NCBI GenBank assembly: GCA_006386115.1
Contig: VFIW01000065.1
Location: 62,001-126,000 of the forward strand
Direction of reading: 5' to 3'
DNA: 64,000 bases
Source: Globisporangium splendens
Lineage: Eukaryota > Oomycota > Peronosporomycetes > Pythiales > Pythiaceae
Positions 42,626-53,900 of the stretch are shown here, one piece after another (position 1 is the first letter of the stretch; each line of letters opens with the position of its first letter). Below the pieces are notes generated by a model that made no database searches, was not told the origin of the DNA, and saw only the letters and a program-made list of their open reading frames with translations. Position numbers and translations under genes: made by a program.

Positions 42626-43136
42626 GCTGATACTGATGCACAGTGTTCGGCGAACGCGAAGAGCCGATTTGCTGAATACGCTCGCCGTCGTTCGCTGCTG
42701 TCGACTTGCTCTCTTGCTTGAGTTGCGTTTGTCGACTCGTCGTGAATGCGTGCCATGGCCTGAAAGTGTCTTGTGTGTGGATGCGCAACTCACCACGTGT
42801 AGTTATGACCGTGCTGTCTTGTGCCGAGTGAGTGTGCACTGGGATGAAGACTGATCGTCTCAACCTCGTTTACTCCCTTTACCTAAGTGTTGTCATGGTC
42901 ACCACACCAGAAGAGATCCTCGTTCTCCGCATCTGACCGCACACGATGCACGAAAATACCAGATCAGTTCAGGTGATCTAAAAAAAGAAAGATGACAAGG
43001 AGTCGTCTCCCATAAATGCTCGCAGCGGATTTCATTGTCATTACAAACTCAAGTGAGCGCAAAGAGTTTGCTGCGCCAAGTGGGACGATCTTCAAACAAT
43101 GTCCAAGCGCCTTTCTGATAGCCATTTTCCCGCAAT
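42626..43136. other. Head-to-head spacer between the membrane protein gene and its truncated copy
   Basis: About 510 bp; possible 5' UTR intron of the gene to the left (donor-like GTGAGT at about 42792 on the minus strand). The last 120 bp translate as IVITNSSERKEFAAPSG, not recognised. Confidence 0.4.
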
Positions 43137-43581
43137 GTCCTATGTCTGAACAAACACGCAAAGCCCTGAGTCGCATATCGATAGAAGCCATGCCTGTGAT
43201 ACCAAAGAGACTCGATCCAAAATCAGTACTGGTGGCTCTGTCGATGTCATTTCCCACCATCGTGGATGTGTCAGGACCCAAAGAATCTACAAAAGAGACC
43301 AAGATCATCAAAGATACGGTGGCGCTGCTTCACGCGAGCGAGGCGGTGGCCATGATAGAGTACATCGAAGCAGTGATGCCGATCATCTACGCCTTGTACA
43401 TCGCCATCCTCTTCCACTTGCCCAATGCTCGATATTCGATATTTGCTGGTTCACGGCGGTGAGGTAAGTGTGTGCTTTGCCTATCCTCATTGCATAGACG
43501 AGGTGGCTGAACCCTCTGCTTTTGGTGAACTCTCTAGGTGCCGACTTTTCGTTCAAGTTTGAGTGGACTAGCGCTGGATGA
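43137..43581 (+). pseudogene. 3'-half pseudogene copy A of the 41-kb membrane protein
   Basis: Reads MSEQTRKALSRISIEAMPV, then KDTVALLHASEAVAMIEYIE, closely matching the second exon of the gene at 41012-42625. Right after HLPNARY about 70-75 codons present in the parent (through two membrane helices) are missing, and the frame is lost (TGA). The last intron and short last exon (ADFSFKFEWTSAG, TGA) are still recognisable. The whole N-terminal exon is absent. Not functional as a full protein. Confidence 0.75.
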
Positions 43582-43627
43582 AAGGTGGTAGAGAATTTGC
43601 AAGGGAGGCATGACACACAAGTGAGCC
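43137..43627 (+). repeat. Near-identical direct repeat, unit A (491 bp)
   Basis: Aligns without gaps to 46467-46957, offset exactly 3330; I find one mismatch (C at 43159, T at 46489). It covers the pseudogene fragment and about 45 bases beyond its stop. Flanks diverge sharply on the left and drift on the right. Confidence 0.95.
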
Positions 43628-43639
43628 CTCCCTTGCTCT

Positions 43640-44031
43640 AAAGTCATGACCTGTGACAAACAGATCCAAGACAGAGTGCAGCTTCAGCTTTCAGCTCTTT
43701 CCATTTCGAATAGGAAATCAATGATTTCGAGCTTCTTGAATCGCGAGTTGCATGTCAAGCAGTCGGTAAGAAGGCTTCTTCAACTTTGCATAGTGATGCC
43801 AGATGCTCTTCCACTTGACGATAAATCGACTCTCTGATATCCGATTTTCGGCAATAGCTTCATCAAACCGCGCACGCAATAAATCGTGTCAGTTGATATC
43901 GCAAGTAAGCCACCGGGATCGTATTCCCGAACAGGGAATCCAGTTGTCATGTCTCGCATGAAGCGCGCTTTTGCATCCAGCGCACGATGGTTCTGGTCGC
44001 AAGTACGTGCTGAGCTCCTCACATCATGCAC
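43640..44031 (-). pseudogene. Coding-like relic of unknown origin
   Basis: Minus-strand translation gives protein-like runs in changing frames: NHRALDAKARFMRDMTTGF, VREYDPGGLLAISTDTIYCV and, shifted, ARFDEAIAENRISESRFIVK, WKSIWHHYAKLKKPSYRLLD, MQLAIQEARNH-stop. Composition looks coding but no family is recognised and no full frame survives. It lies in the extra sequence that separates the two repeat units. Confidence 0.3.
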
Positions 44032-44545
44032 TCCTTATTTTCACTGGGAATTTTGGTTGTCGCACCACTGAGAACCACCTGGTGAGCCACTTTCGTTGAT
44101 GGTACTGTAGCATTTTAATCACAGCAAGTGTGGTACACTCGATATGGGTCCAGCGTTTCAAGATTCGCGCGTTCTGATTTGCGCAGGTGCCTCGGATTCG
44201 CGGCAAAACGCATCCTCTGCCGTGTTGAAGATTGATGACGTTTAAGGCTGCGACACCGCTCGGCAATATGCACTTCCTAGTGGGGATGAGCGCGCATGTG
44301 CGTGGCGTTCTTCCCAAATATCGTTGTGAGCTCGTTTATTTTAGCTCGCACAGCGCATCTCTCTCTCCCATTTCTTTGTGTGGTAATGCAGACTTTTCTA
44401 TCTTTTTCTCTTGTTTCTTCCGCAGATGCCTCTCTGAAGGGGTGCACAGCTGCACCCTTTCGTGTGTGGTGTGCTGCGTGTGCCTTGTCTTCTCGGCAAA
44501 TATTCATTTCCGAATTTGCGCGCAGACACACACTCGACTACGCGA

Positions 44546-44971
44546 ATGCGCCATCTCGCGACCACGTCCATCGCAGCAGTTCTGCCCATGGAGACCCCGC
44601 GCAAATACGAGACCAGCCACCATCACCACGCCGACACGACCAAAGAGCTTACGCCCGCAAAGCGAGACAAGAAATGCAGCATCAGACGCAGTGTGGCTCT
44701 CTCTCCAGAGCTTCCCGAGGAAGCAGCCAAGCTGAAGCAGCAGATTCGTGCCAAGTGGCCAGTGTCGGTGTTCAAATTTCGGTTCCGGTACATGAAGCGC
44801 ATTGTCGTGACTCCTGTACAGATCCCCGCGGATCTCTCGCATGCGCGCGCGTGGGCGGCGATGGTCTCAGGTATCAGGATCCCGCTCACGAAGCGAATGT
44901 GGGAGCGCCAGAAGAGCAAGTTTCTCTCCCGCCTGCCCGATACAATCGACGAATGCGAGTGGTGTCGGTGA
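44546..44971 (+). CDS. Small basic unidentified protein
   Basis: 141 residues from ATG 44546 (an in-frame ATG at 44588 would give 127). N-terminus MRHLATTSIAAVLPMETPRK could be a weak mitochondrial presequence; after a His/Thr-rich linker comes a compact basic region, KWPVSVFKFRFRYMKRIVVT and AWAAMVSGIRIPLTKRMWER, ending DTIDECEWCR. No family recognised; the evenly charged, folded-looking C-terminal half is the reason to call it a gene. A CCATTTC initiator-like word at 44368 could be its start site, about 175 nt upstream. Confidence 0.5.
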   Translation: MRHLATTSIAAVLPMETPRKYETSHHHHADTTKELTPAKRDKKCSIRRSVALSPELPEEAAKLKQQIRAKWPVSVFKFRFRYMKRIVVTPVQIPADLSHARAWAAMVSGIRIPLTKRMWERQKSKFLSRLPDTIDECEWCR

Positions 44972-45228
44972 AGTGCTGATGGGAGAGCGCCGCGTAATTT
45001 AATGGATCAAAGGAAGGGGGTGATAGTGTATATGTATCCGACATTATGCTCAGATAATTTGAAGAAACCAGGGAATTGGACAGGAATCAAGATTGCTGTT
45101 GCTGACAGCTGCTTTTGACCACCCTGAGAGAGCAAAGTGCGCATTACGAAACGAGGAGGAAGACGAGAGTGCATCAGCAAATGCATGAGAGGCTGTGCGC
45201 AGCAGTCCATCACATCACGGATGTGATA

Positions 45229-45655
45229 AAGTGCTTTCGGTGTGTCGACTTGGACGCCGAGGCATTTCCGTGAAACTCAGGTCACGGCAATTCGGACTTG
45301 CCTAAATGTGCACTTCAATTTGAGCGTTTTTATCTTGTGTAACCAGATCCGAAGCGGATTTTATGTAACATTCGCAACATTGCGTAGTTGTCGAGTCATG
45401 CGAACTCGAATCAAAGTATGTAAAGTTCGTTTCAGCATCACTGATGCAAACTTAGTCGACTTCATCCTGCCTGGTTTCATGTGCCACACCCTGAAACTCT
45501 GAAACTAGGACACTTGGGAGAGTGAGGTGGAACCATTTTTGCTTTCTCAAGCGCCACAGACGCAAAAAGACCCAGGACGAAGCGCTCGATTCACGCGCGC
45601 GTGTGGCTTTCGCGTACATGCGCATCTACTGCTTGTGTTGGAGACACCCACTCGC
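45229..45655 (+). repeat. Diverged direct repeat A of the BEACH copy 2 promoter region
   Basis: Matches 47344-47813 in a series of blocks in the same order: GTGTGTCGACTTGGACGCC, TAGTCGACT...CTGGTTTCATGTG, GAACCATT, CAAGCGCCACAGACG, GGACGAAGCG, CACGCGCGCGTGTG and TGCGCATCTACTG. Small gaps and many substitutions show it is older than the 491-bp repeat. It contains an initiator-like CCATTTT (45533) where unit B has TCATTTC. The following ~370 bp up to 46024 hold no recognised gene. Confidence 0.75.
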
Positions 45656-46024
45656 TCGCCCGGCCAAGTGGCTGTGACTGCAAACTCGGCGGCCCTGAGT
45701 TGTACTCCCCCTTGTCTTATTTGGACTGAGATGATGCACAATTGTAAAGTGTAAAGCCCTTTGTGTCGAACATTCGACGTGACTTTCCGAGTATGGTGGC
45801 AAATACTTCCCGTGCACTACTTCGTCTGGCGGCAAGGCGACAGCACAAAACGATATTGCGTTCGCGACTGCTCAACGATCGAAACGTGCCGGCATCTGTT
45901 CTAGGAGTTCCTCGCAGCTCTCTGCTGTGGAAACACACCCAAGGTATCGTGCTGGCATGGGACATCACTCGAAGCATCGTGTTCTCCCTCCTATGGCAGA
46001 ATCGCAACACACACAAACGCCAGA

Positions 46025-46911
46025 ATGAGCCAGTTCCAGCTCCAGAGTCTCGGTCCTGCCGCGTTCAAGCCATCGTTCGCATCCACCTCCTGTACGTCTC
46101 CAACGACGCAATCGACAACGACCCCGCTCCAAGATCCGCGCGAAGGGTGGAAAGCAAATGTGACGTTCTGGGTTCGGTTCTCCATCGGGGTCTTTTTTAC
46201 CGGTGGGCCAATTTTGGTGCAAGCGAGACTTGTGGCTCGTGGGTTAGCGCTCACCAGCAAGCACTGGTCGACGTTTTGCAGAATTGTTGGGTGATTCGAA
46301 ATCTGGAGAAGCAAACTCAGGCTCTCCGAAGTGTGAGTGCAGATTGTAATGGCGACACTAGGAGCCAAGCTTCCAGAATGCTTCTCTCGTTCGTTTTTCA
46401 GCTCACCTAAAAGTCCAATCGTCTGGACTCATCAGTACTTCGTTTTGGGTCTACTCGATTCGCTACGTCCTATGTCTGAACAAACACGTAAAGCCCTGAG
46501 TCGCATATCGATAGAAGCCATGCCTGTGATACCAAAGAGACTCGATCCAAAATCAGTACTGGTGGCTCTGTCGATGTCATTTCCCACCATCGTGGATGTG
46601 TCAGGACCCAAAGAATCTACAAAAGAGACCAAGATCATCAAAGATACGGTGGCGCTGCTTCACGCGAGCGAGGCGGTGGCCATGATAGAGTACATCGAAG
46701 CAGTGATGCCGATCATCTACGCCTTGTACATCGCCATCCTCTTCCACTTGCCCAATGCTCGATATTCGATATTTGCTGGTTCACGGCGGTGAGGTAAGTG
46801 TGTGCTTTGCCTATCCTCATTGCATAGACGAGGTGGCTGAACCCTCTGCTTTTGGTGAACTCTCTAGGTGCCGACTTTTCGTTCAAGTTTGAGTGGACTA
46901 GCGCTGGATGA
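46025..46911 (+). pseudogene. Pseudogene copy B of the 41-kb membrane protein, twice internally deleted
   Basis: Starts with an ATG (MSQFQLQSLGPAAFKPSF) and matches the parent at PLQDPREGWKANVTFWVRFS and GGPILVQARLVARGLALTSK; then about 500 bp of parent sequence are missing and the text resumes, shifted, at VDVLQNCWVIRNLEKQTQAL with an intact GTGAGT donor. After the intron the second exon is present (MSEQTRKALSRISIEAMPV) but carries the same ~70-codon deletion and frame loss as copy A. The last intron and tail remain. Confidence 0.8.
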
Positions 46912-46957
46912 AAGGTGGTAGAGAATTTGCAAGGGAGGCATGACACACAAGTGAGCC
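46467..46957 (+). repeat. Near-identical direct repeat, unit B (491 bp)
   Basis: Partner of 43137-43627, one mismatch seen. Right flanks (TAAAATCACG...GTCAGCTTTT versus TAAAGTCATG...TTCAGCTTTC) are alignable but clearly diverged, unlike the block itself. Confidence 0.95.
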
Positions 46958-47343
46958 TTTCGTCTCTTTGCCTAAAATCACGCTGCACAGACAAATGGCG
47001 TTCAGTGTGCAACGTCAGCTTTTGGTGATTTTGTGTAAATATATCGGAAAATCGGCAAGTTTTTTCTTTTTCTGGTTGAAGCGGATTTGCGCTATCGTTG
47101 CAATCAATAAAAGGAGCATCGAGAGTGTGCAAAGTCATGCCACGTCCTTTTTCACCTGATAATCAATCGACTCCGGCAAGCCGATTGTTCGTACGCAGTG
47201 CGTCTTGCCAACAAAATGGCTGATCGGACTGCGAATTTGGCTAAAGATGCGAAGCGAAATGTTTACGCTGGAATCGAGTCTGACCGGACCGACCAAACGT
47301 TTTCCTTACGGAGCGACGTGTACCACTTGATTTCTCGCTATAC
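46958..47343. other. Spacer with diverged repeat flank
   Basis: About 390 bp; its first 80 bases are a diverged match to 43628-43700. No gene recognised. Confidence 0.45.
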
Positions 47344-47813
47344 AAAGCGCTTTTGGTGTGCCGACTTGGATGCCCAGGCATTTTTCCTGCAACTCAGGTC
47401 GTGACAACTCGGCCTCACCTAAATGCACACTTGTGCTGCGTATTTACTGTCTTCTGCGTACCTTATGGCGCACTTGAGGTGAGAAAATAGTGCAACCTGC
47501 CAATGATGCGTAGTTTAGATGACATCCGCGATGTTGCGCACTTATCAAACATTGCGAACTTTATCAGGAGTACGAACCAACAATACAAACTTAGTCGACT
47601 CCTGGTTTCATGTGGCACACATGTTGGAACTAGGACGCATTGGGGAGGGTTGAACCATTAGTCGAGGCGAGGTTGCAGTGCAGGACGGCGGAATCATTTC
47701 TGCTTTTTCAAGCGCCACCGACGTCTTCGCTGCAGGACGAAGCGACTTATTTACGCGCGCGCGTGTGTGCTTGTGTGTGTGTATGCGCACCTGCTGGTTG
47801 CGCTGAAGACCTA
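47344..47813 (+). repeat. Diverged direct repeat B, upstream region of BEACH copy 2
   Basis: Partner of 45229-45655 (offset about 2110). Includes a GT-rich stretch (47758-47782) and the initiator-like site at 47694. Confidence 0.75.
47694..47709 (+). promoter_or_regulatory. Candidate Inr-FPR start site of BEACH copy 2
   Basis: TCATTTCTGCTTTTTC has a YCAYTYY initiator followed by CTTTTTC, which fits the flanking element MWTTTNC. It lies about 270-285 nt before the ATG at 47981. Confidence 0.45.
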
Positions 47814-47980
47814 CGTTCCAAGCGCTTTCTGCCGTCGTATCCCCATCTGGAGCTCCTCCCCTCTACAGAAGCGCACATACAGAGCCGCCCCGCCGCCAGA
47901 CATAACAGCAGCGGAGAAAGAAGCGCTGGCGAAAGAAGAAGAATTGTTGCGTCCTACGCAAGGTATTCGGACGGTGCGCT

Positions 47981-50900
47981 ATGTCGTCTTCGGAGGCACC
48001 AGTTTCACAGCGTATTGGTGATGAAGGCGGACGAGAAGAAGCGGCAGAAACGGTCTCGAGGTCACAGCCAGGGGGAGTCGAGGCGAGTGGACATATAGTC
48101 GATGAAAGCGCTGTGAAGGATGATGCGCACACGAAAAAGATCAACCAGATCCAGAGCGATGTGGGAAAGGACCCGTCGGCGTTAGCGCGCGAATTGGTGC
48201 GCAAGAGTATGCTGATTTGCTTTGCAGCCGATACGATTCCAGCGCAGGAGCGAGAGCGCATGCTTCGGTCGATCCAGCGAATCATGCGGGGCTTTGCCCA
48301 GCGACTTCTACACAACGCAGATCCAACAGCATCGTCACAGCCCAGTGAAAATGAGCTGCACATCCAGGCACATGACACGGACGCAGAGAGGACTAGGCAT
48401 GAGGATAATCCACGCATGCTGCCGACCGCGTGCGTTGCGCCGCCGAGGGCGTATTTCTCGTTTTATGGCGACGGGCAAATGCATTTGCCCATTGTGAACT
48501 GGGGATCGTTCCGTGGTTACTCTGTCGCGCTTTGGATCAATGCGGAATTTCTGTTGCCGCAGTTGGGCGATGGTGCGAAAAGCGTCGGAACGGATGACGA
48601 CCTGCACGCAAAGTTCAACTTGTTCCGCTTCGTGAATGGATCGAGTACGCTTGGCGTCGAAGCCTCGATCGAATTTGATAAAGATGGTCCAAACGACGGA
48701 CGACAGAGTGTACTTCTCAACATCAGCAGTTCCAACCCGAGTGTGACCAAAAAGCAGCAAAGCAGCGCAGCATCCATCCTGAGTGCGCCAGTGTCAACAC
48801 CCCTGTCTTTGTCGGATTGGAAGCACACTCAGCATCGCATCTACTTAGCCCCCGGGCAGTGGCATCTGCTTGTCGTGTCGCACTCGCTCCACTATGTCAA
48901 GAAGAGCAAAGTGACGTGCTACGTTGATACAAAACGACAATTCCATGAAGAGCTGGCGTACCCATCGGGACTCGTGACAGCATCCAAATGCACGATTGGG
49001 GGTGGTCGGAATACTGCAGTGAAGCTCGCCAGTGCCACAATGTACGAAGAAGAGCTGTCGAGCGAAATGATCGGGTTGTTGTACGCTCAGGGTCCTATGA
49101 TATCGTCCTTCAATCGTTGGGCGACGGCGCCACCGAACCAATTGGCAAACCACGTTTTCGGCGATTTCCATGGCGTGACTGTCGCGTCGTCACCGCTGTC
49201 CATGCCATACAGTGACCTGTTTTCCGCATACTGCAAGCTTCAAATCGTGTTTTGCTTCACTGCTCATGATGTTGCGAATGAAGATTATTCCGGCCTCGGC
49301 GTAGAGTGGCTGAGCGAGGGAAACGTCGCCGACAATGCTGCGAAGTGGGTAACGATGGAGAATACCACCGGGGCGTCTGCAGAAATCCAGCAGCGGAATG
49401 CACGTCTGGGTAAAAATGTTCAAAAGGTAGTGTTTCCTGACAGCCATGCGGCTTTGTATCGTGTCCTCGGGGTTGTCGGTATGCCCGTGCTGCTGCACTA
49501 CATATTGACCGGATACGAGAACATTTGCAAGTCTGGCGACGCGTTGAAAAGTCCATCGTCGAGGTGTCAATCAGAGGCTGATGGCGTCGTTCTCGGCAGC
49601 ATTATGGAGAGTGTACTGGTGGACTTCATGTGGATCATCAAAGGGATGCTGCTGAACCGTGTCAACAACCAGCAAGAGCTTCTCCAGAACTACGTGTTTC
49701 ACGTGTTGTGCCACGTATTGGTGAAGCACCAGGCACGAGTGCGCAATATCTGGACTCCTCAAAGTCTGCTTGTGTGCGTGGACATGATCAAGAGTATGCA
49801 CAAGATGCTTCCGTCGCGTCAAAAAGAGTCACTCAACATCAATCATCCACTCCAGGAGTCGATTTGGGGGACAAATCCGCTGTTCGCGTCAGGGATCCGA
49901 GCAGTATTGATGGACTATCGTTTATGGTCCACTACGGAGTTTAAGCTTCAGTCGATTTACAATCGCAAGCTGTACGAACTGGTCTGTGACTACCCTAGGC
50001 TATTCAACGATATGCAGACTGTATCAAAGGTGCTGGAAGTCTTGCGCCGATTTTACACCAGCTCAGAGGTAGCAGACACGAAGACCCAGTCAGCCAAGTC
50101 CAAGGAGAATCGAGACAAGAACGACGAATGGAAGCATCAGTGCGTGGACACACTGGTTGAGGTGATAGAAGTTTGCTTGACCAATCAAAGCGTTTTTGTG
50201 CACGAGGTGGTCGAAGACGAGTTGCTGGAGACGACATTCGCACGCCCGACTAATGCGAATTCTGCACAAGTTGGAGGCAGCAGCACAAACGCTCCGGGCT
50301 CCACATCTACGACCTCTTCGTTTGCGATTCCTCGCCGTCAAGGCGGAGTCTTCAGCATCAGTTTGGAGAATATCGTGTGGAGTGATCAGCGTGACGGGAC
50401 AGACAGCAGCTCGCGTCATCATGATGGCAAGGAACATCTTTTTCCAGCGGTGCCGTCAATGGCTTCACCGGGTTCCGTTCAAGTTCGCTTTTCACTCGTT
50501 CGAAACATTCGTGCAATCGCACGGTTCTTGATGGCAAACCAAGATCCAGTGGTGTGTTGCTCCATTCTTCTCATGCTTCGACGGCTTGCTGTATCTTATC
50601 TTGATGTACGATTTGCGCTGATCAGCTCCACCATTCTGGATTGCTTGCTGTTTTTGATGCATCGACCTGACTCTGTAGGCGAAGTCTCGAGTCTGCACTC
50701 AAGTGATGCTGATATAATCAGTGTCCGCATGGCGTGTATCCCGTTGTTTATTTACTTGATGGATTGGCTAGAATCCATCGAAGGGAGAACCGTTTGGTGC
50801 GGACTTGAGGAGCATCTGCGGATGATCTTGAGCGGTGAAGGAACCTTCTCGATCGGCTTTTTAGAGCTGATGACGGAATTCTACTTCAACCCGCCATGGC

Positions 50901-53900
50901 TTCTTGGTGCGCAGCAGAGTATCATTATGAACGACCCATCCAAGAAGAATTCCGTGCTTTTCCCTGGATCAGTATCGAAGTCGAAGTCGCCGTCCATCCA
51001 TGAGAGCGGTATCATAGTTACTGCGAACGACGGGATCTCAGGGACTTCTATCAGCGCAGACATTAGCAGTGGCATCAATGGACGAACTGAGTGGATTCGG
51101 CTTGCCAGCAAATTTGGCGGGAAGCGATTATCCTTGGCATGGAAGAAACGTATCGCTGTGATCAAGATGACTGCGCTTCGGAATCTAGTCGCATCTTTTG
51201 CTGACCTTGGCATGGCCACTCCTGAGTCACCGAGCAAGGACGGCATGAGCGCATTTATTGCAGACATGTTTGACGAGGGTGTAGCTGGGGTCATTTCACT
51301 GCCTTTGCGAGGAGTCTTGCCATTCTTGTCCATACTTTTGGAAAAGAGCAGTCCCGGTCTCCGTGAAAAAGTTCTCATGGATATTAATGTCAAGCTCAAA
51401 ACCGACGAAACTACGCGGCAACAACTTTTATTGATGAAGCGAGAGTGGGCGGAGGCGCTTCTCGAATTGTCACTGGTGTGTGCTTGTCAAGCAGAAGAAG
51501 TCGAGGCGGAAGATACTGGAGTTGCAAAAGCGAGTCCACGTGATCAGCTCCCTGATGGTGACGATGAAGAGGATGTTTCACAGGGAAGCGGACGTTCACA
51601 AAGCTTCGATTCGTGCAGAACAGGGGAAGACCTGGTCTTAGATACGATCGTGTCAGTACTGTGTACCGCAATGAACAACGAAAGCGGTTGGCAGTCGTTC
51701 ACGGAGTTGATTTTAGCTCTGAAATCGATCCGCCTGAAGTACGAACATCAGCAATCACCGGACGCTGATACGCCGATTCAACTTTTGCCGGCTGAGCGTG
51801 TTGATCAGGCAGAGTTGTACTGCCAAAGCCTCGATTGGTTATCTCGAGTTACGGCGATTGTGCTACAGCGCATGACACGAGGTCAATCCATTTTATCCAG
51901 AGCGCTGGCTGGAAATGTGGAAAAAGTACTGTTTCTGGCTTATGAAACTCTTCTCGCGTTGCCACTGAGACCGGCGTCGTTCCAACCCAGTGAGTCCAGT
52001 TTTTCAAGAAAGAGACGTTCGTCAAGTGCTGTGTCAGGATGGATTTGGACCGACGCACAGTTGTTCCTGCTGAATGTGGTGCTCGATGTCTGTGCTCGAC
52101 TGATTCAGAGCACACACAAACTGCATCGCGTCGGATTGCTTCCCGGTCTTCAAATCCTGCAGCGGTCACTGCCGTTTATATCTGAGAAGGCAATGATGGA
52201 GCGAGTGATCGAGGTCCTCATATCGTCGTTTCAGCAAGAAATGGGTACAGTTGCAGCTTTGCGAGTCTTTGACAGCATTCCAACGCGCGAAGTGTTCCTC
52301 AGTGCGATGGTCTCCCTACGCCGAGCACTGCTCATCCAAGAAGATGAAGAACTGCTCGGTTTGCTTCGCGTGCTAACACTGCGCATCACCACATCTGGGT
52401 CCTTTGCTGACGACCTGCGTGCAGCTGGGCTTACAGTGCAAGCTCTAAGCGAAATGACTGAAGCAGATGCTTCGATTGCGGCATTGGATGCTCTAGCATT
52501 GTCGATGAATGAAACTGAAATGCACAAGCGAGAAGAAGAAGCAGATTTTGTGCCGCGCTTTCCAGAGGCAAAATACTTTTTAAATTCCCAGCGTCGCCTC
52601 TCCTCCAGTGTCCAGGATGATGAAGAAAAAGAGATTGCTGCGGATTACCAAAGCCAGTTTGTCGATGAAGATGAAAAGTTGTTGTGGGCGGCACTGGAAG
52701 TGGAAGAAAACTGGATGATGGAATCGATTCGTGATCTAGCTGAACGGGAAAAGCATCATATCCAGAGTACCGGCGAAGTTCTCGTTATCCGGAAGAACGA
52801 GTGGACCGAGAAATTGTGGGTGAAACAAGAGTACACTTTTCGCTCGCAGCACCAGTATAGTGCAATGCGTAGCCGTGCTCCTGGTGCCTTATGTGCTTTA
52901 CAGCAAGCTCAGACCTTTCGCATTGGTTTGTATGAAACCCCGCATCCTAGCCGAATGAGGCGAACTTTGGATATAGATCTAAAAGCTGAGCAAAAAGATG
53001 GAATCCCCACTGGTAGAGCTGACGATCCTGAAGCACGAAGACGGCAATACCCTCTGCCGTTGGATACTCCAGGACTCGATGCCGAAGCTGCTGATAGTCC
53101 AGCAGGCTTACCTAGTCTACGAGCAAACGAACTGTTACTTGAGCGAGTTGGTCGTGTGGTAGCTGAGCAAGGAGGCGGTGAAATCCAAGATATCACAGCA
53201 GATCCGTCTAAATATGAAGATTTCGATGAAAATGGAGACGATCAAAAGAGCTTTGATGCTGCACACGCAGATTTCGGAGTGACGAATGATAAATCCAGCG
53301 AAGGCGGCGGCATTGGCTTGCAACTGGCGTATGACCAACTTGGCGCTGACACTACTGAGGAAGACAAGCCTCCTTCGCCATCAGCCGAAAGCAGTCGAGC
53401 TCATTTGATTGCGGGCAACACGTTCAAACCTCCTGCTGCGTACGCAGATTGCGAACGCCAGTATGAAAGTGGATTGGATCCAGGTGAAGGCGTTGCTGTG
53501 TCAGTCCAAGACCACCTTGTGGCTCGAGCATGTTGTCGTCGGGTCATCCCGGAAGGGATAGTGTTTGGCACTTTGTACCTCTGTCATGAGCACCTGGCAT
53601 TCAAGCCTGACTCTCCATCAGATCCCATGTCGGGTAAATCATCTAGAGATTCGGAAGACGAATCTGTTACTGCTTGGAAGCCACAAAATGCAGATGAAGC
53701 TGCGCCAGGATTGCATCGATGCTGGAGATGGAGGTATTATCATATTGTCGCCATATACTTGCGTCGCTACCGGCTGAGAGACTCAGCAATTGAAATTTTC
53801 TTCCGCAATGGGAGCAATCATTTTCTGGACTTTCCGTTTGCGACCAAGCATCAACGCAACGAGTTAGTCCGACTGTTGTACTCGTTTGTTCCACGAAGTG

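Noticed and set aside
45763..46410. 215-codon frame overlapping pseudogene copy B
   Set aside because: Only its last part, VDVLQNCWVIRNLE, is homologous to the parent; the rest is the wrong frame through the deleted region.
29000..47980. Search for secreted RXLR or Crinkler-type effectors in the relic-rich interval
   Set aside because: No frame with a signal peptide followed by RXLR/EER or LFLAK-type motifs was found.
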